NCBI GenBank assembly: GCA_900755005.1 | Contig: CAAEEX010000063.1 | Span: forward strand, 1-10,364 | Direction of reading: 5' to 3' | DNA length: 10,364 nt | DNA from: an uncultured Collinsella sp. | Lineage (GTDB): Bacteria; Actinomycetota; Coriobacteriia; Coriobacteriales; Coriobacteriaceae | In this document: piece by piece, positions 1-5,922 of the stretch | How the letters are laid out: each line of letters starts with the position of its first letter | Position numbering within the stretch: the first letter of the stretch is position 1 | The notes under the pieces: model-generated | The model's input: the letters and a program-made list of their open reading frames with translations, nothing else | Told to the model about the DNA's origin: nothing | Databases searched by the model: none | Translations under genes and position numbers: made by a program

Positions 1-2
1 CC

Positions 3-41
3 ACCAGCGGCTGCTGCGCCAACTGCCCGCACAGCCACTAG
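3..41 (+). CDS. Possible 3' end of an unidentified + strand gene
   Basis: In the frame starting at base 3 the sequence reads TSGCCANCPHSH and stops at TAG (39-41). A strong terminator follows 9 bases later, which is why I suspect a rightward gene ends here. The tail would be rich in Cys and His, which could suggest metal binding, but twelve residues are too few to name a family. The other two + frames stay open through the terminator hairpin to stops at 88-94, so they are less likely. It is also possible that no + strand gene ends here and that the terminator only serves rsmB from the other side. Confidence 0.3.
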   Translation, partial: TSGCCANCPHSH

Positions 42-50
42 AAACCAAAC

Positions 51-89
51 AGCCCCGCGACCGACACCGATCGCGGGGCTTATTCTTTA
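51..89 (+). terminator. Rho-independent terminator, probably bidirectional
   Basis: A perfect 10-bp GC-rich stem, AGCCCCGCGA (51-60) with TCGCGGGGCT (71-80), closes a 10-nt loop. On the + strand it is followed by TATTCTTTA. Read on the minus strand, the same stem is followed by GTTTGGTTTCT, so it can also end transcripts coming leftward out of rsmB. It sits where a + strand gene and the minus-strand fmt-rsmB unit would converge. Confidence 0.8.
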
Positions 90-109
90 GCTAACCAGGT
101 TTCCTTATG

Positions 110-176
110 AGTTGCGGTGAAATAAAGACTGTTTGGCGGTTAGAAGCCGATATTCAATCCCTATTTCACCGCAACT
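110..176. repeat. 15-bp inverted repeat downstream of rsmB
   Basis: AGTTGCGGTGAAATA (110-124) is perfectly complementary to TATTTCACCGCAACT (162-176). The arms enclose 37 bases that contain a short GGC/GCC pairing. The element begins 6 bases beyond the rsmB stop codon. No T-run follows on either strand, so it does not look like an intrinsic terminator. It could be a dispersed hairpin element, a 3' stabilising structure of the rsmB transcript, or a protein-binding palindrome. Nothing here decides between these. Confidence 0.7.
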
Positions 177-182
177 TAGTAG

Positions 183-1583
183 TTACTTGCGGATCATTCT
201 GGCGCAGAAGTGGCCGTCGTAGGAGTCGGCGTTGACCGGGACGCTTTGGAAGAGGCCACGGTCGTTTTGGCGGACGGATACGAGCTTCTTGGCCTGCTCG
301 AACTCGGGGAGTTGCAGAATTTGCGCCTCGGAGAGCGGTGCGACGCTAAAGTCGGCGCCCTCGGGAGAGGCCAGGAAGGCATTCACGACCTGTGTGTTCT
401 CCTCGTCGAAGACCGAGCATGTCGCATAGATGAGCTCGCCGCCGGCAGCCACGCGCGCGGCAGCTTCCTTGAGCATCGTCAGCTGCAATTTGGGCAACTC
501 GGTCGTAACGTCGTTCTCAGTTAGGCGCCACGGGATCTCAGGATGACGGCGCATGGTGCCGGTACCCGAGCACGGCGCATCGATAAAGACCGAGTCGAAC
601 TTAACCGGCTTGCCAAGCATGGCATCAAACGATGTGAGCACCTCATCAAGCTCGCAGGCATCACCCGAAACCGTACGAACGCCCTGAATACCGGCCTTGA
701 GAAGGCGCGCGAGATTCAGATCGCACTTGCGGTCGTGCAAATCGAGTGCAGTATGCTGACGCTCATAGCCGGCACGCTTGGCCTGGCACATCATCACATA
801 GGTCTTGGTGCCACGACCGGCACCAATCTCAAGGCAGCTTCCAGGGCGCGTGGCAGCTGTGGCGATGAGCTGGGCGTTGAGATCAGATGCCACCGCGGCA
901 GCACGCTCAAACACACCCGAAGCAACGGTAACCTGGGCATCAACCGGGGCATGGCAGCCCGGGAAGACAGGCGCGACGAGCTGCGAGATATACGGATCTG
1001 GCTTAGTCGCAAAGGCGTTCTCATGCAGGGCCAGCGGTGCGGGGGCCAGATTACCGGCAAAGTTAAGCGCGCCCTCCGGTGTGTCAAACGAAGCCATAAT
1101 ACGAGCGCACAGCCAACGCGGCAGACCCATCAGGCGCGACAGACGAACCAAGCGTCGCTCAGACTCGTCTACATCGGACGCAGTGGCAAAGTTCTCAACG
1201 TTGTCCGCGACCTTATGCAGCACGGCATTAGCCAAACCTGCGGCAGACTTAGCTCCGCTGCGCACCAGCTCAACGCCCTGACTCACCGCAACGCGGCCAG
1301 GCGTATGTAGATAGAGCATCTCAAAGGCCGAGATACGAAGCGCCATGCGAACACGCGGCGCAACCTTTTTAGGCTTATCAAGAAACTGATCGAGCAGCTC
1401 GTCCAAAATACCCTGCGTGGCGGCCACACCGAGCGCCAAGCGGGCGGCAAAAGCAGAATCGCGCTGGTCAATGGCCTTGGCAGATGCGCGAGAGGACAGC
1501 ACGTCGCGCGCATACATGCCGCGGCGATCGGCCTCCATTAGCACATCGAGCGCAAGCTTGCGCGCGGGAGACAGCTTGCTCAT
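183..1583 (-). CDS. rsmB: 16S rRNA (cytosine-5) methyltransferase, RsmB/Sun family
   Basis: Predicted to methylate C5 of a 16S rRNA cytosine (C967 in E. coli numbering) with S-adenosylmethionine. The N-terminal ~130 residues are a NusB-like helical RNA-binding domain (KLALDVLMEADRR, then RMALRISAFEMLYLHTP). This domain separates RsmB from other m5C RNA methyltransferases. The catalytic domain carries the SAM-site loop LEIGAGRGTKT (~251-261), motif IV IDAPCSGTG with Cys338, and motif VI YATCS with Cys389; the two cysteines are the family's release and nucleophile residues. At 466 aa it is slightly longer than E. coli RsmB. I chose the ATG at 1583: it overlaps the fmt stop as ATGA, and GGGG lies 9 bases upstream. 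A GTG at 1598 would add five residues (MGCFV) and is less likely. The overlap implies translational coupling to fmt. The SAM loop departs from the usual D-x-C-A-A-P-G-G-K-T form. Confidence 0.93.
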   Translation of the reverse strand: MSKLSPARKLALDVLMEADRRGMYARDVLSSRASAKAIDQRDSAFAARLALGVAATQGILDELLDQFLDKPKKVAPRVRMALRISAFEMLYLHTPGRVAVSQGVELVRSGAKSAAGLANAVLHKVADNVENFATASDVDESERRLVRLSRLMGLPRWLCARIMASFDTPEGALNFAGNLAPAPLALHENAFATKPDPYISQLVAPVFPGCHAPVDAQVTVASGVFERAAAVASDLNAQLIATAATRPGSCLEIGAGRGTKTYVMMCQAKRAGYERQHTALDLHDRKCDLNLARLLKAGIQGVRTVSGDACELDEVLTSFDAMLGKPVKFDSVFIDAPCSGTGTMRRHPEIPWRLTENDVTTELPKLQLTMLKEAAARVAAGGELIYATCSVFDEENTQVVNAFLASPEGADFSVAPLSEAQILQLPEFEQAKKLVSVRQNDRGLFQSVPVNADSYDGHFCARMIRK

Positions 1584-2500
1584 GACAAAACACCCCACGA
1601 AAGATCGGCACCCTGCAGGCCGGCAGCCCAGGCAGAAGCAGCCATAGCACGCTTGCCATCGGGCTTAACCTCGAGCAACTCAACCGAGCCATCGGAAAGA
1701 CCCAGGTAAACACGCCTGGCCTTAACGTCAACGGCGCCCTCGCCAAGCGAAACATCGGCCAGCGCAGCATCGAGAACACGTACGGTCTTGCCGGCAATCA
1801 CGCAGCGAGCAGGCGCGGTATCGGACGAAGCAAGCACATGACGCACGCAATCGAGCGCCGCCATCTGCGGATCCAGACGCATCTCCTGCTTGGAAATCTT
1901 GGCAGCATGAGTGACGAGCGACTCATCCTGCTCAGTCCAAACAGCCGAGCCATCGGCAAGCGAGGGAAGAGTATCGGCAAGCAGTTTGCCGCCAAGCTCA
2001 CCAAGCTCCATGGTCAGCGCCTCAGCATGCTTACCGGCAACCGAGGTCGAGGCCTGTGCGCAATAAGCGCCGGTATCCACGCCATGCCCAATACGCATAA
2101 TGGAAACACCAGCAACCTCATCACCAGCGAGAATCGCACGCTGAATAGGAGCAGCCCCACGCCAACGAGGCAGCAAGGACGCATGAACATTCACAATGCC
2201 GAGCGGCGCCATATGCAGCACCCCATCGGGCAAAATGCAGCCATAGGCAGCCACACAGAAAATGTCAGCCTGGGCAGCCTGAAGCGCCTCAACAACCTCA
2301 GGCGTCATACGATTAGCCTCAATAACCGGCAACCCCAGCTCAAGCGCCTTGGCCTTAACAGGAGAAGGCTCAAGCTTCTTACCGCGCCCACGAACAGCAT
2401 CAGGACGAGTAACAACAAGCGCAATCTCGTTGCCAGCCGCAACAAGCGAAGTTAAAGAAGGCACAGCAAAATCGGGCGTACCCATAAACACAATACGCAT
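1580..2500 (-). CDS. fmt: Methionyl-tRNA formyltransferase
   Basis: Transfers a formyl group from 10-formyl-tetrahydrofolate to Met-tRNA(fMet), making the initiator tRNA for bacterial translation. The 306-aa protein has the usual length. It starts with the family signature MRIVFMGTPDFAVPSL, and the active-site segment NVHASLLPRWRGAAPIQ supplies Asn104 and His106. Asp142 in GVDTG completes the catalytic triad, followed by a C-terminal tRNA-binding domain (~205-306). The start is supported by AGAGGAG with GGAG 10 bases upstream. Its stop overlaps the rsmB start by four bases, so the two are co-translated. The deformylase gene def lies upstream on the same strand, but a 325-bp spacer with a terminator-like hairpin intervenes. 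The first half uses many T-ending codons (GTT, GCT, CTT, ATT, CGT), unlike the C-ending usage of metK and gltX. Confidence 0.97.
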   Translation of the reverse strand: MRIVFMGTPDFAVPSLTSLVAAGNEIALVVTRPDAVRGRGKKLEPSPVKAKALELGLPVIEANRMTPEVVEALQAAQADIFCVAAYGCILPDGVLHMAPLGIVNVHASLLPRWRGAAPIQRAILAGDEVAGVSIMRIGHGVDTGAYCAQASTSVAGKHAEALTMELGELGGKLLADTLPSLADGSAVWTEQDESLVTHAAKISKQEMRLDPQMAALDCVRHVLASSDTAPARCVIAGKTVRVLDAALADVSLGEGAVDVKARRVYLGLSDGSVELLEVKPDGKRAMAASAWAAGLQGADLSWGVLS

Positions 2501-2510
2501 AAAAGTTAGT

Positions 2511-2518
2511 CTCCTCTC
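2511..2518 (-). promoter_or_regulatory. fmt ribosome binding site
   Basis: On the minus strand the sequence reads TTGAGAGGAG followed by ten bases and ATG. It is a good Shine-Dalgarno sequence, which shows that fmt can be initiated independently and need not rely on coupling to def across the long spacer. Confidence 0.7.
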
Positions 2519-2605
2519 AATAACGAGCCGAGACGGCTACAAAACAAAAGCGTTCCGGGTCGCAAACGCACCCAGTCGCAAGAACAATTCAACAAGAACA
2601 AATAT

Positions 2606-2647
2606 ACCCAAAACCAAAGAAAGAGCCGCAATAAAAGCAGCTCTTTC
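2606..2647 (-). terminator. Terminator-like hairpin between def and fmt
   Basis: On the minus strand GAAAGAGCTGC (2647-2637) pairs with GCGGCTCTTTC (2629-2619) around a 7-nt loop. The 11-bp stem includes one G-U pair that forms only in the minus-strand RNA (it is C-A on the other strand). TTTGGTTTTGGG follows. It could end the priA-def transcript or attenuate read-through into fmt-rsmB. The remaining sequence up to fmt (2501-2605) shows no gene and no convincing promoter: TATATT at 2606-2601 resembles a -10 box but has no matching -35. Confidence 0.55.
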
Positions 2648-2721
2648 AGCAAAGCACCTATCAGCAAAGACGCCCTTCCCTGGCCCGACGGCACCCGGGC
2701 GAGACAAGCAGCGTCAACGTA

Positions 2722-2817
2722 GTCCCCGGGGTGCCCGCCTATATCGTCCCGCGCGCAGTTTCGCAGCGCAGCGAGAATGTTTGAGCACGGGATGATATAG
2801 GCGGGCACCCCGGGGAC
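2722..2817. repeat. Palindromic element with 24-bp perfect arms, 8 bases after def
   Basis: Bases 2722-2745 (starting GTCCCCGGGGTGCCCGCC) are perfectly complementary to 2794-2817. Pairing continues inward through GTCCCG (2746-2751) with CGGGAT (2788-2793), with one G-U, giving about 30 bp. The central ~36 bases hold a smaller imperfect hairpin around GCAGCGCAGC. The element is 96 bases and highly GC-rich. The neighbouring spacer (2501-2720) is conspicuously A-rich on the + strand, so the element stands out. No transposase gene is near. It resembles REP-type or other dispersed palindromes, but whether it recurs in the genome cannot be seen here. Confidence 0.85.
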
Positions 2818-2825
2818 GGACAAAC

Positions 2826-3362
2826 CTACTCCGTCTCGCCCGGTCGAGCGCCGCGGGCCAGGGCGTCCTGGTATTCCTTGACGGCCTTGAGCCTCTGCAT
2901 GGGCTTCAGTCGCTCGAACATGGTGTTGCCGTGCAGGTGATCGATCTCGTGTTGCAGGCACACGCAGAACAGATCGCCCGTGGCCTCATAGCGAATCAGG
3001 TTGGCGTCCAGGTCATATGCCTCTACGACGACATGGTCGGGACGCTCGATCTTGCAGCTAATGCCAGGAATGGAAAGGCAGCCCTCGCTAAAGGGCACCA
3101 GATGGTCGCTCTGCTCAACAATGACGGGGTTAATGAGCACATACGGGTCGTAGTCGTTCTTGTCGCTGTAGTCGCAGTCGATGGTGACGAGCTGAATGAG
3201 CTCACCGATCTGCGGGGCAGCCAGGCCGCAGCCGCCGTTCTCGAACATCATCTTCTTCATCTTCTCGGCAAGCGCCTCGATCGCCGGGGTGATCTCCTCG
3301 ATGACGGCGCACTCCTGGCGCAGACGAGGGTCGGGCGAAAGTACGATTCCGTTGGCTTCCAT
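2826..3362 (-). CDS. def: Peptide deformylase
   Basis: Metalloenzyme that removes the N-formyl group from the starting methionine of new proteins, undoing the mark that Fmt adds. All three family motifs are intact: GCGLAAPQ (~44-51), EGCLS (~94-98, with the metal-ligand Cys95) and QHEIDH (~137-142, with two metal-ligand histidines and the catalytic Glu). The protein is 178 aa, normal for the family, with a charged C-terminal helix. I place the start at the ATG at 3362 because AAGGA sits five bases before it. The in-frame ATG at 3368 would lie inside that Shine-Dalgarno and adds only Met-Ala. It begins 18 bases after the priA stop, so priA-def is very probably one transcript. The stop TAG falls just before the 24-bp-arm palindrome. 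Confidence 0.97.
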   Translation of the reverse strand: MEANGIVLSPDPRLRQECAVIEEITPAIEALAEKMKKMMFENGGCGLAAPQIGELIQLVTIDCDYSDKNDYDPYVLINPVIVEQSDHLVPFSEGCLSIPGISCKIERPDHVVVEAYDLDANLIRYEATGDLFCVCLQHEIDHLHGNTMFERLKPMQRLKAVKEYQDALARGARPGETE

Positions 3363-3373
3363 GGCCATCCTTT
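3363..3373 (-). promoter_or_regulatory. def ribosome binding site that decides the start
   Basis: The minus strand reads GAAAGGATGGCCATG. The AAGGA core is five bases from the second ATG (3362), while the first ATG (3368) overlaps the Shine-Dalgarno itself. The downstream ATG is therefore the likely start. Confidence 0.65.
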
Positions 3374-3380
3374 CGGGTTG

Positions 3381-5834
3381 TTACATCAAATCATAGGCGT
3401 CGACGTCAACGCTCACGCTCACGCCGCGCATGGAGCCCGCCTCTTTGAGACAGGCGTCAATATCATCAGAGACATGGTACCCCACGGGCGACTTCACAAG
3501 CAGATGGAAGCGGTAACGGTCCTTGGCTTTCTCGATAACACACGAAGCCGGGCCCAGCACCTGCGGCACGGCACTCCCCGCCCGCAAAAAGTCGGGCGCG
3601 GCGGCATGCCAGCGACGCTTAAGAAGCTTTGCGATGCGTCCGATGTAGTCCTGCGCGTCGTCTCGGTTCGCCGACCACACCAAGATGTTGACCAGGCGAA
3701 CAAACGGCGGGTACAGCGCGTCGCGGCGCTGATCCAGGTCGTAGTCGGTAAAGATCGAACGGTCATGCTCAGCGACGGCGCGAATGACCGGATCCTCGGG
3801 CAGGTAGGTCTGGATGATGACCTCGCCGGGGCGATCGCCGCGACCGGCACGGCCCGCCACCTGTTCCAGCAGGTCGTAGGCGCGCTCTCCTGCGCGGAAG
3901 TCCGGCAGCTTGAGGGCGAAATCGGCATTGACCACGCCCACGAGCGTGACCTCGGGAAAGTCGAGGCCCTTGGCGATCATCTGGGTGCCCAGCAGCACCG
4001 CACAATCGGCGGCATCGAACTGCTCGAGCAGCTTTTTGTGCGCATCCTTGCCGCGCGTGGAATCGGCATCCATGCGAATAATGGCGACATCCTCGGGAAG
4101 CATCTGATGCAGTGCGTCCTCGATCTGCTGCGTTCCCAGACCCATTTTTGCCAGGTAGCGACTGCCACATTTGGGGCATCGGCTCGTGGGCGCGGGATAC
4201 GGCTGCACGCGCCAAGACGAACCGCAGGTGTGACACTGCAGCGTGTGCGTGCGCTCGTGGTACGTAAGGGCGGTGGAGCAATGGTTGCAGGTGGGAACGC
4301 AGCCGCACTCGCGGCACATGAGGAAGGGCGCAAAGCCACGACGGTTGTGCAGGAGCACGGCCTTCTCGCGACGCTCGACCACGCGTTCCAGGCCTTCCAT
4401 AAGCGGTTTTGAGAACATAGAGCGGCTGCCATGCGAGAACTCGCGGCGCAGGTCGGCGATCCGAACCGTAGGCAGCACGGCTTGTCCCGGGCGCTCGGGC
4501 ATCTCGACGCGCGTCCAGGTGGCACCGTTATACGTGCCACGGCGGCAGCGGTCGAGGGCCTCGGCAGAAGGCGTGGCGGAACCCAACACGAGCGGGCAGC
4601 GGTAGCGGCGCGCCATCTCGGCAGCCACCTCACGTGCGTGGTAGCGCGGGCTGGAACCCTGCTTGTAGCTGGTCTCATGCTCCTCATCGATGATGATGAG
4701 ACCAAGGTCGCTGAGCGGGCAAAATAGCGCCGAGCGGGCGCCGACGACCACGCGCGCGGCACCGCTGGCGACCATGTCCCACTGGTCCAAGCGCTCGCCG
4801 GCCGAAAGGCGCGAGTGGAAGACCGCGACCGTCTCGCCAAAACGCGAGCGGAAGCGGCCGACAGTCTGGGCCGTCAGCGAGATCTCTGGCACCAGCACGC
4901 AGGCCGAACGGCCGGCCGCCAGCACGCGCTCAATCGCCGAAAGGTAAACCTCGGTTTTGCCGGAGCCCGTGACACCGTCCACGAGCACCACGTCTCCGTG
5001 GGCGTCAAGACGGGCGCGTTCAATCTGCGCGAGCGCCTGCTGCTGGCCCTTGGTAAGTGCGACCGGCGCCTTGCCGCTTGCCGAGGACAGCGTGGTCTGC
5101 TCGCTGCATCCACGCCAGGCGCGGCGCTCCTCCACAACCACGACGCCGCGTTTTTCGAGCGCCTTGATGGTCGCCGACATGCTGTTGTAGAGCAGGTTGA
5201 GGTCGCGCGTCGTGACCGGACCGCATTGGAGCGCCTCGATGAGCTGACGCTGACGGACCGCCGTTTTGGGCGGCGTATAGTCGAAGCCCTCGGGCGTAAG
5301 CATGACCCAGCGGTTTTGGATGGGTTTGACGGCGGGGCGCTCAACGGTCCACACGCCGTCATCGCCCTTGACCACGCGCGGGCTTCCACCCGGTGGCAAG
5401 AACAGGCGCAGGCACTCGGAAAGCGTTGCAACGTACTCGCGGCTCATCCAGCGTGCGATACGGGCAGCCTCGGCGGTAAAGAGCGGCTTGCTGAGGATAG
5501 CCTCGATAGGCTTGATGCGCGAAGGGTCGAGGGCGTTGTTGCCTTGCAGGTCACCAAGCTCGGCCGCAATATCGACGATGTAGCCTGCGGCGGCACGGTT
5601 ACCAAAGTGGACCAGGACCGTGGATCCGATCTGCGCCTCGTTAGCAAGGGACCGGGGGATGCCGTAGGCGAATGGCTCGGACAACGCACGCGTCGGGATG
5701 TCGAGGACTACGCTCGCATAGGCGACGACGGGTTCGGGTACGGGCTCGGGCTGCGCCGGGGCGGCGGCAGGAGCCGCGGACTTCGGAGCCTCCTCCGGTT
5801 CCGGCGAACCAAACAGCGACAGTTGCTCGGCCAT
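3381..5834 (-). CDS. priA: Primosomal protein N', PriA replication-restart helicase
   Basis: Superfamily 2 3'-5' helicase that recognises stalled or recombined forks and directs reloading of the replicative helicase. The start at 5834 (MAEQLSLFG, 817 aa) has GGGAGG at 5850-5845, nine bases upstream. Domains in order: an N-terminal tail with QLSLF (4-8) and a Pro/Ala/Glu-rich linker (~10-37); the DNA-binding PriA domain (~38-140); a winged-helix region; then the helicase core with Walker A GVTGSGKT (~287-294), DEEH (~383-386), SATPS (~419-423), GTQMIAKGLDFP (~616-627) and QVAGRAGR (~658-665). Between the lobes are eight zinc-ligand cysteines in four CxxC pairs (~507/510, 516/519, 534/537, 553/556). 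All helicase motifs look intact, so it should be active. The QLSLF tail is unusual and matches the beta-clamp-binding consensus. def follows after 18 bases. Confidence 0.96.
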   Translation of the reverse strand: MAEQLSLFGSPEPEEAPKSAAPAAAPAQPEPVPEPVVAYASVVLDIPTRALSEPFAYGIPRSLANEAQIGSTVLVHFGNRAAAGYIVDIAAELGDLQGNNALDPSRIKPIEAILSKPLFTAEAARIARWMSREYVATLSECLRLFLPPGGSPRVVKGDDGVWTVERPAVKPIQNRWVMLTPEGFDYTPPKTAVRQRQLIEALQCGPVTTRDLNLLYNSMSATIKALEKRGVVVVEERRAWRGCSEQTTLSSASGKAPVALTKGQQQALAQIERARLDAHGDVVLVDGVTGSGKTEVYLSAIERVLAAGRSACVLVPEISLTAQTVGRFRSRFGETVAVFHSRLSAGERLDQWDMVASGAARVVVGARSALFCPLSDLGLIIIDEEHETSYKQGSSPRYHAREVAAEMARRYRCPLVLGSATPSAEALDRCRRGTYNGATWTRVEMPERPGQAVLPTVRIADLRREFSHGSRSMFSKPLMEGLERVVERREKAVLLHNRRGFAPFLMCRECGCVPTCNHCSTALTYHERTHTLQCHTCGSSWRVQPYPAPTSRCPKCGSRYLAKMGLGTQQIEDALHQMLPEDVAIIRMDADSTRGKDAHKKLLEQFDAADCAVLLGTQMIAKGLDFPEVTLVGVVNADFALKLPDFRAGERAYDLLEQVAGRAGRGDRPGEVIIQTYLPEDPVIRAVAEHDRSIFTDYDLDQRRDALYPPFVRLVNILVWSANRDDAQDYIGRIAKLLKRRWHAAAPDFLRAGSAVPQVLGPASCVIEKAKDRYRFHLLVKSPVGYHVSDDIDACLKEAGSMRGVSVSVDVDAYDLM

Positions 5835-5844
5835 GGCCCCTATA

Positions 5845-5850
5845 CCTCCC
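5845..5850 (-). promoter_or_regulatory. priA ribosome binding site that decides the start
   Basis: GGGAGG (minus strand) lies nine bases before the ATG at 5834. Upstream in-frame starts as far as 5873 would place this site inside the coding region and reach the gltX terminator stem. The protein should therefore begin MAEQLSLF, which puts the clamp-like motif at the very N-terminus. Confidence 0.65.
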
Positions 5851-5861
5851 ATCCCATGCGT

Positions 5862-5899
5862 CTTCAGAAACAAGAGCCCCGCTCGGGTGAACGGGGCTC
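5862..5899 (-). terminator. Terminator after gltX
   Basis: GAGCCCCG (5874-5881) pairs with CGGGGCTC (5892-5899) around a 10-nt loop. On the minus strand the stem is followed by TTGTTTCTGAAG, a moderate U-rich tail. It lies 24 bases past the gltX stop. It also sits only about 30 bases ahead of the priA start, so it may act as a partial terminator through which priA is transcribed at a lower level. Confidence 0.65.
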
Positions 5900-5922
5900 G
5901 GATACATGCGTTTACGCGGCTG

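Noticed and set aside
2506..2961. A 151-codon minus-strand frame in the def-fmt spacer with a hydrophobic Leu-rich C-terminal part
   Set aside because: It overlaps the end of def in another frame, runs through both arms of the palindrome and the terminator hairpin, and has no supported ribosome site. The hydrophobic stretch comes from the T-rich spacer.
2931..4412. A 493-codon open frame on the + strand across def and priA
   Set aside because: It lies antisense to two genes with intact family motifs. Its translation is low-complexity and unlike any family. Long antisense frames are common in high-GC genes with G/C-ending codons.
5835..5922. A sigma-70 promoter for priA (TTGTTT with TATAGG)
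   Set aside because: The spacing is about 23 bases, and TATAGG overlaps the region between the ribosome site and the start codon.
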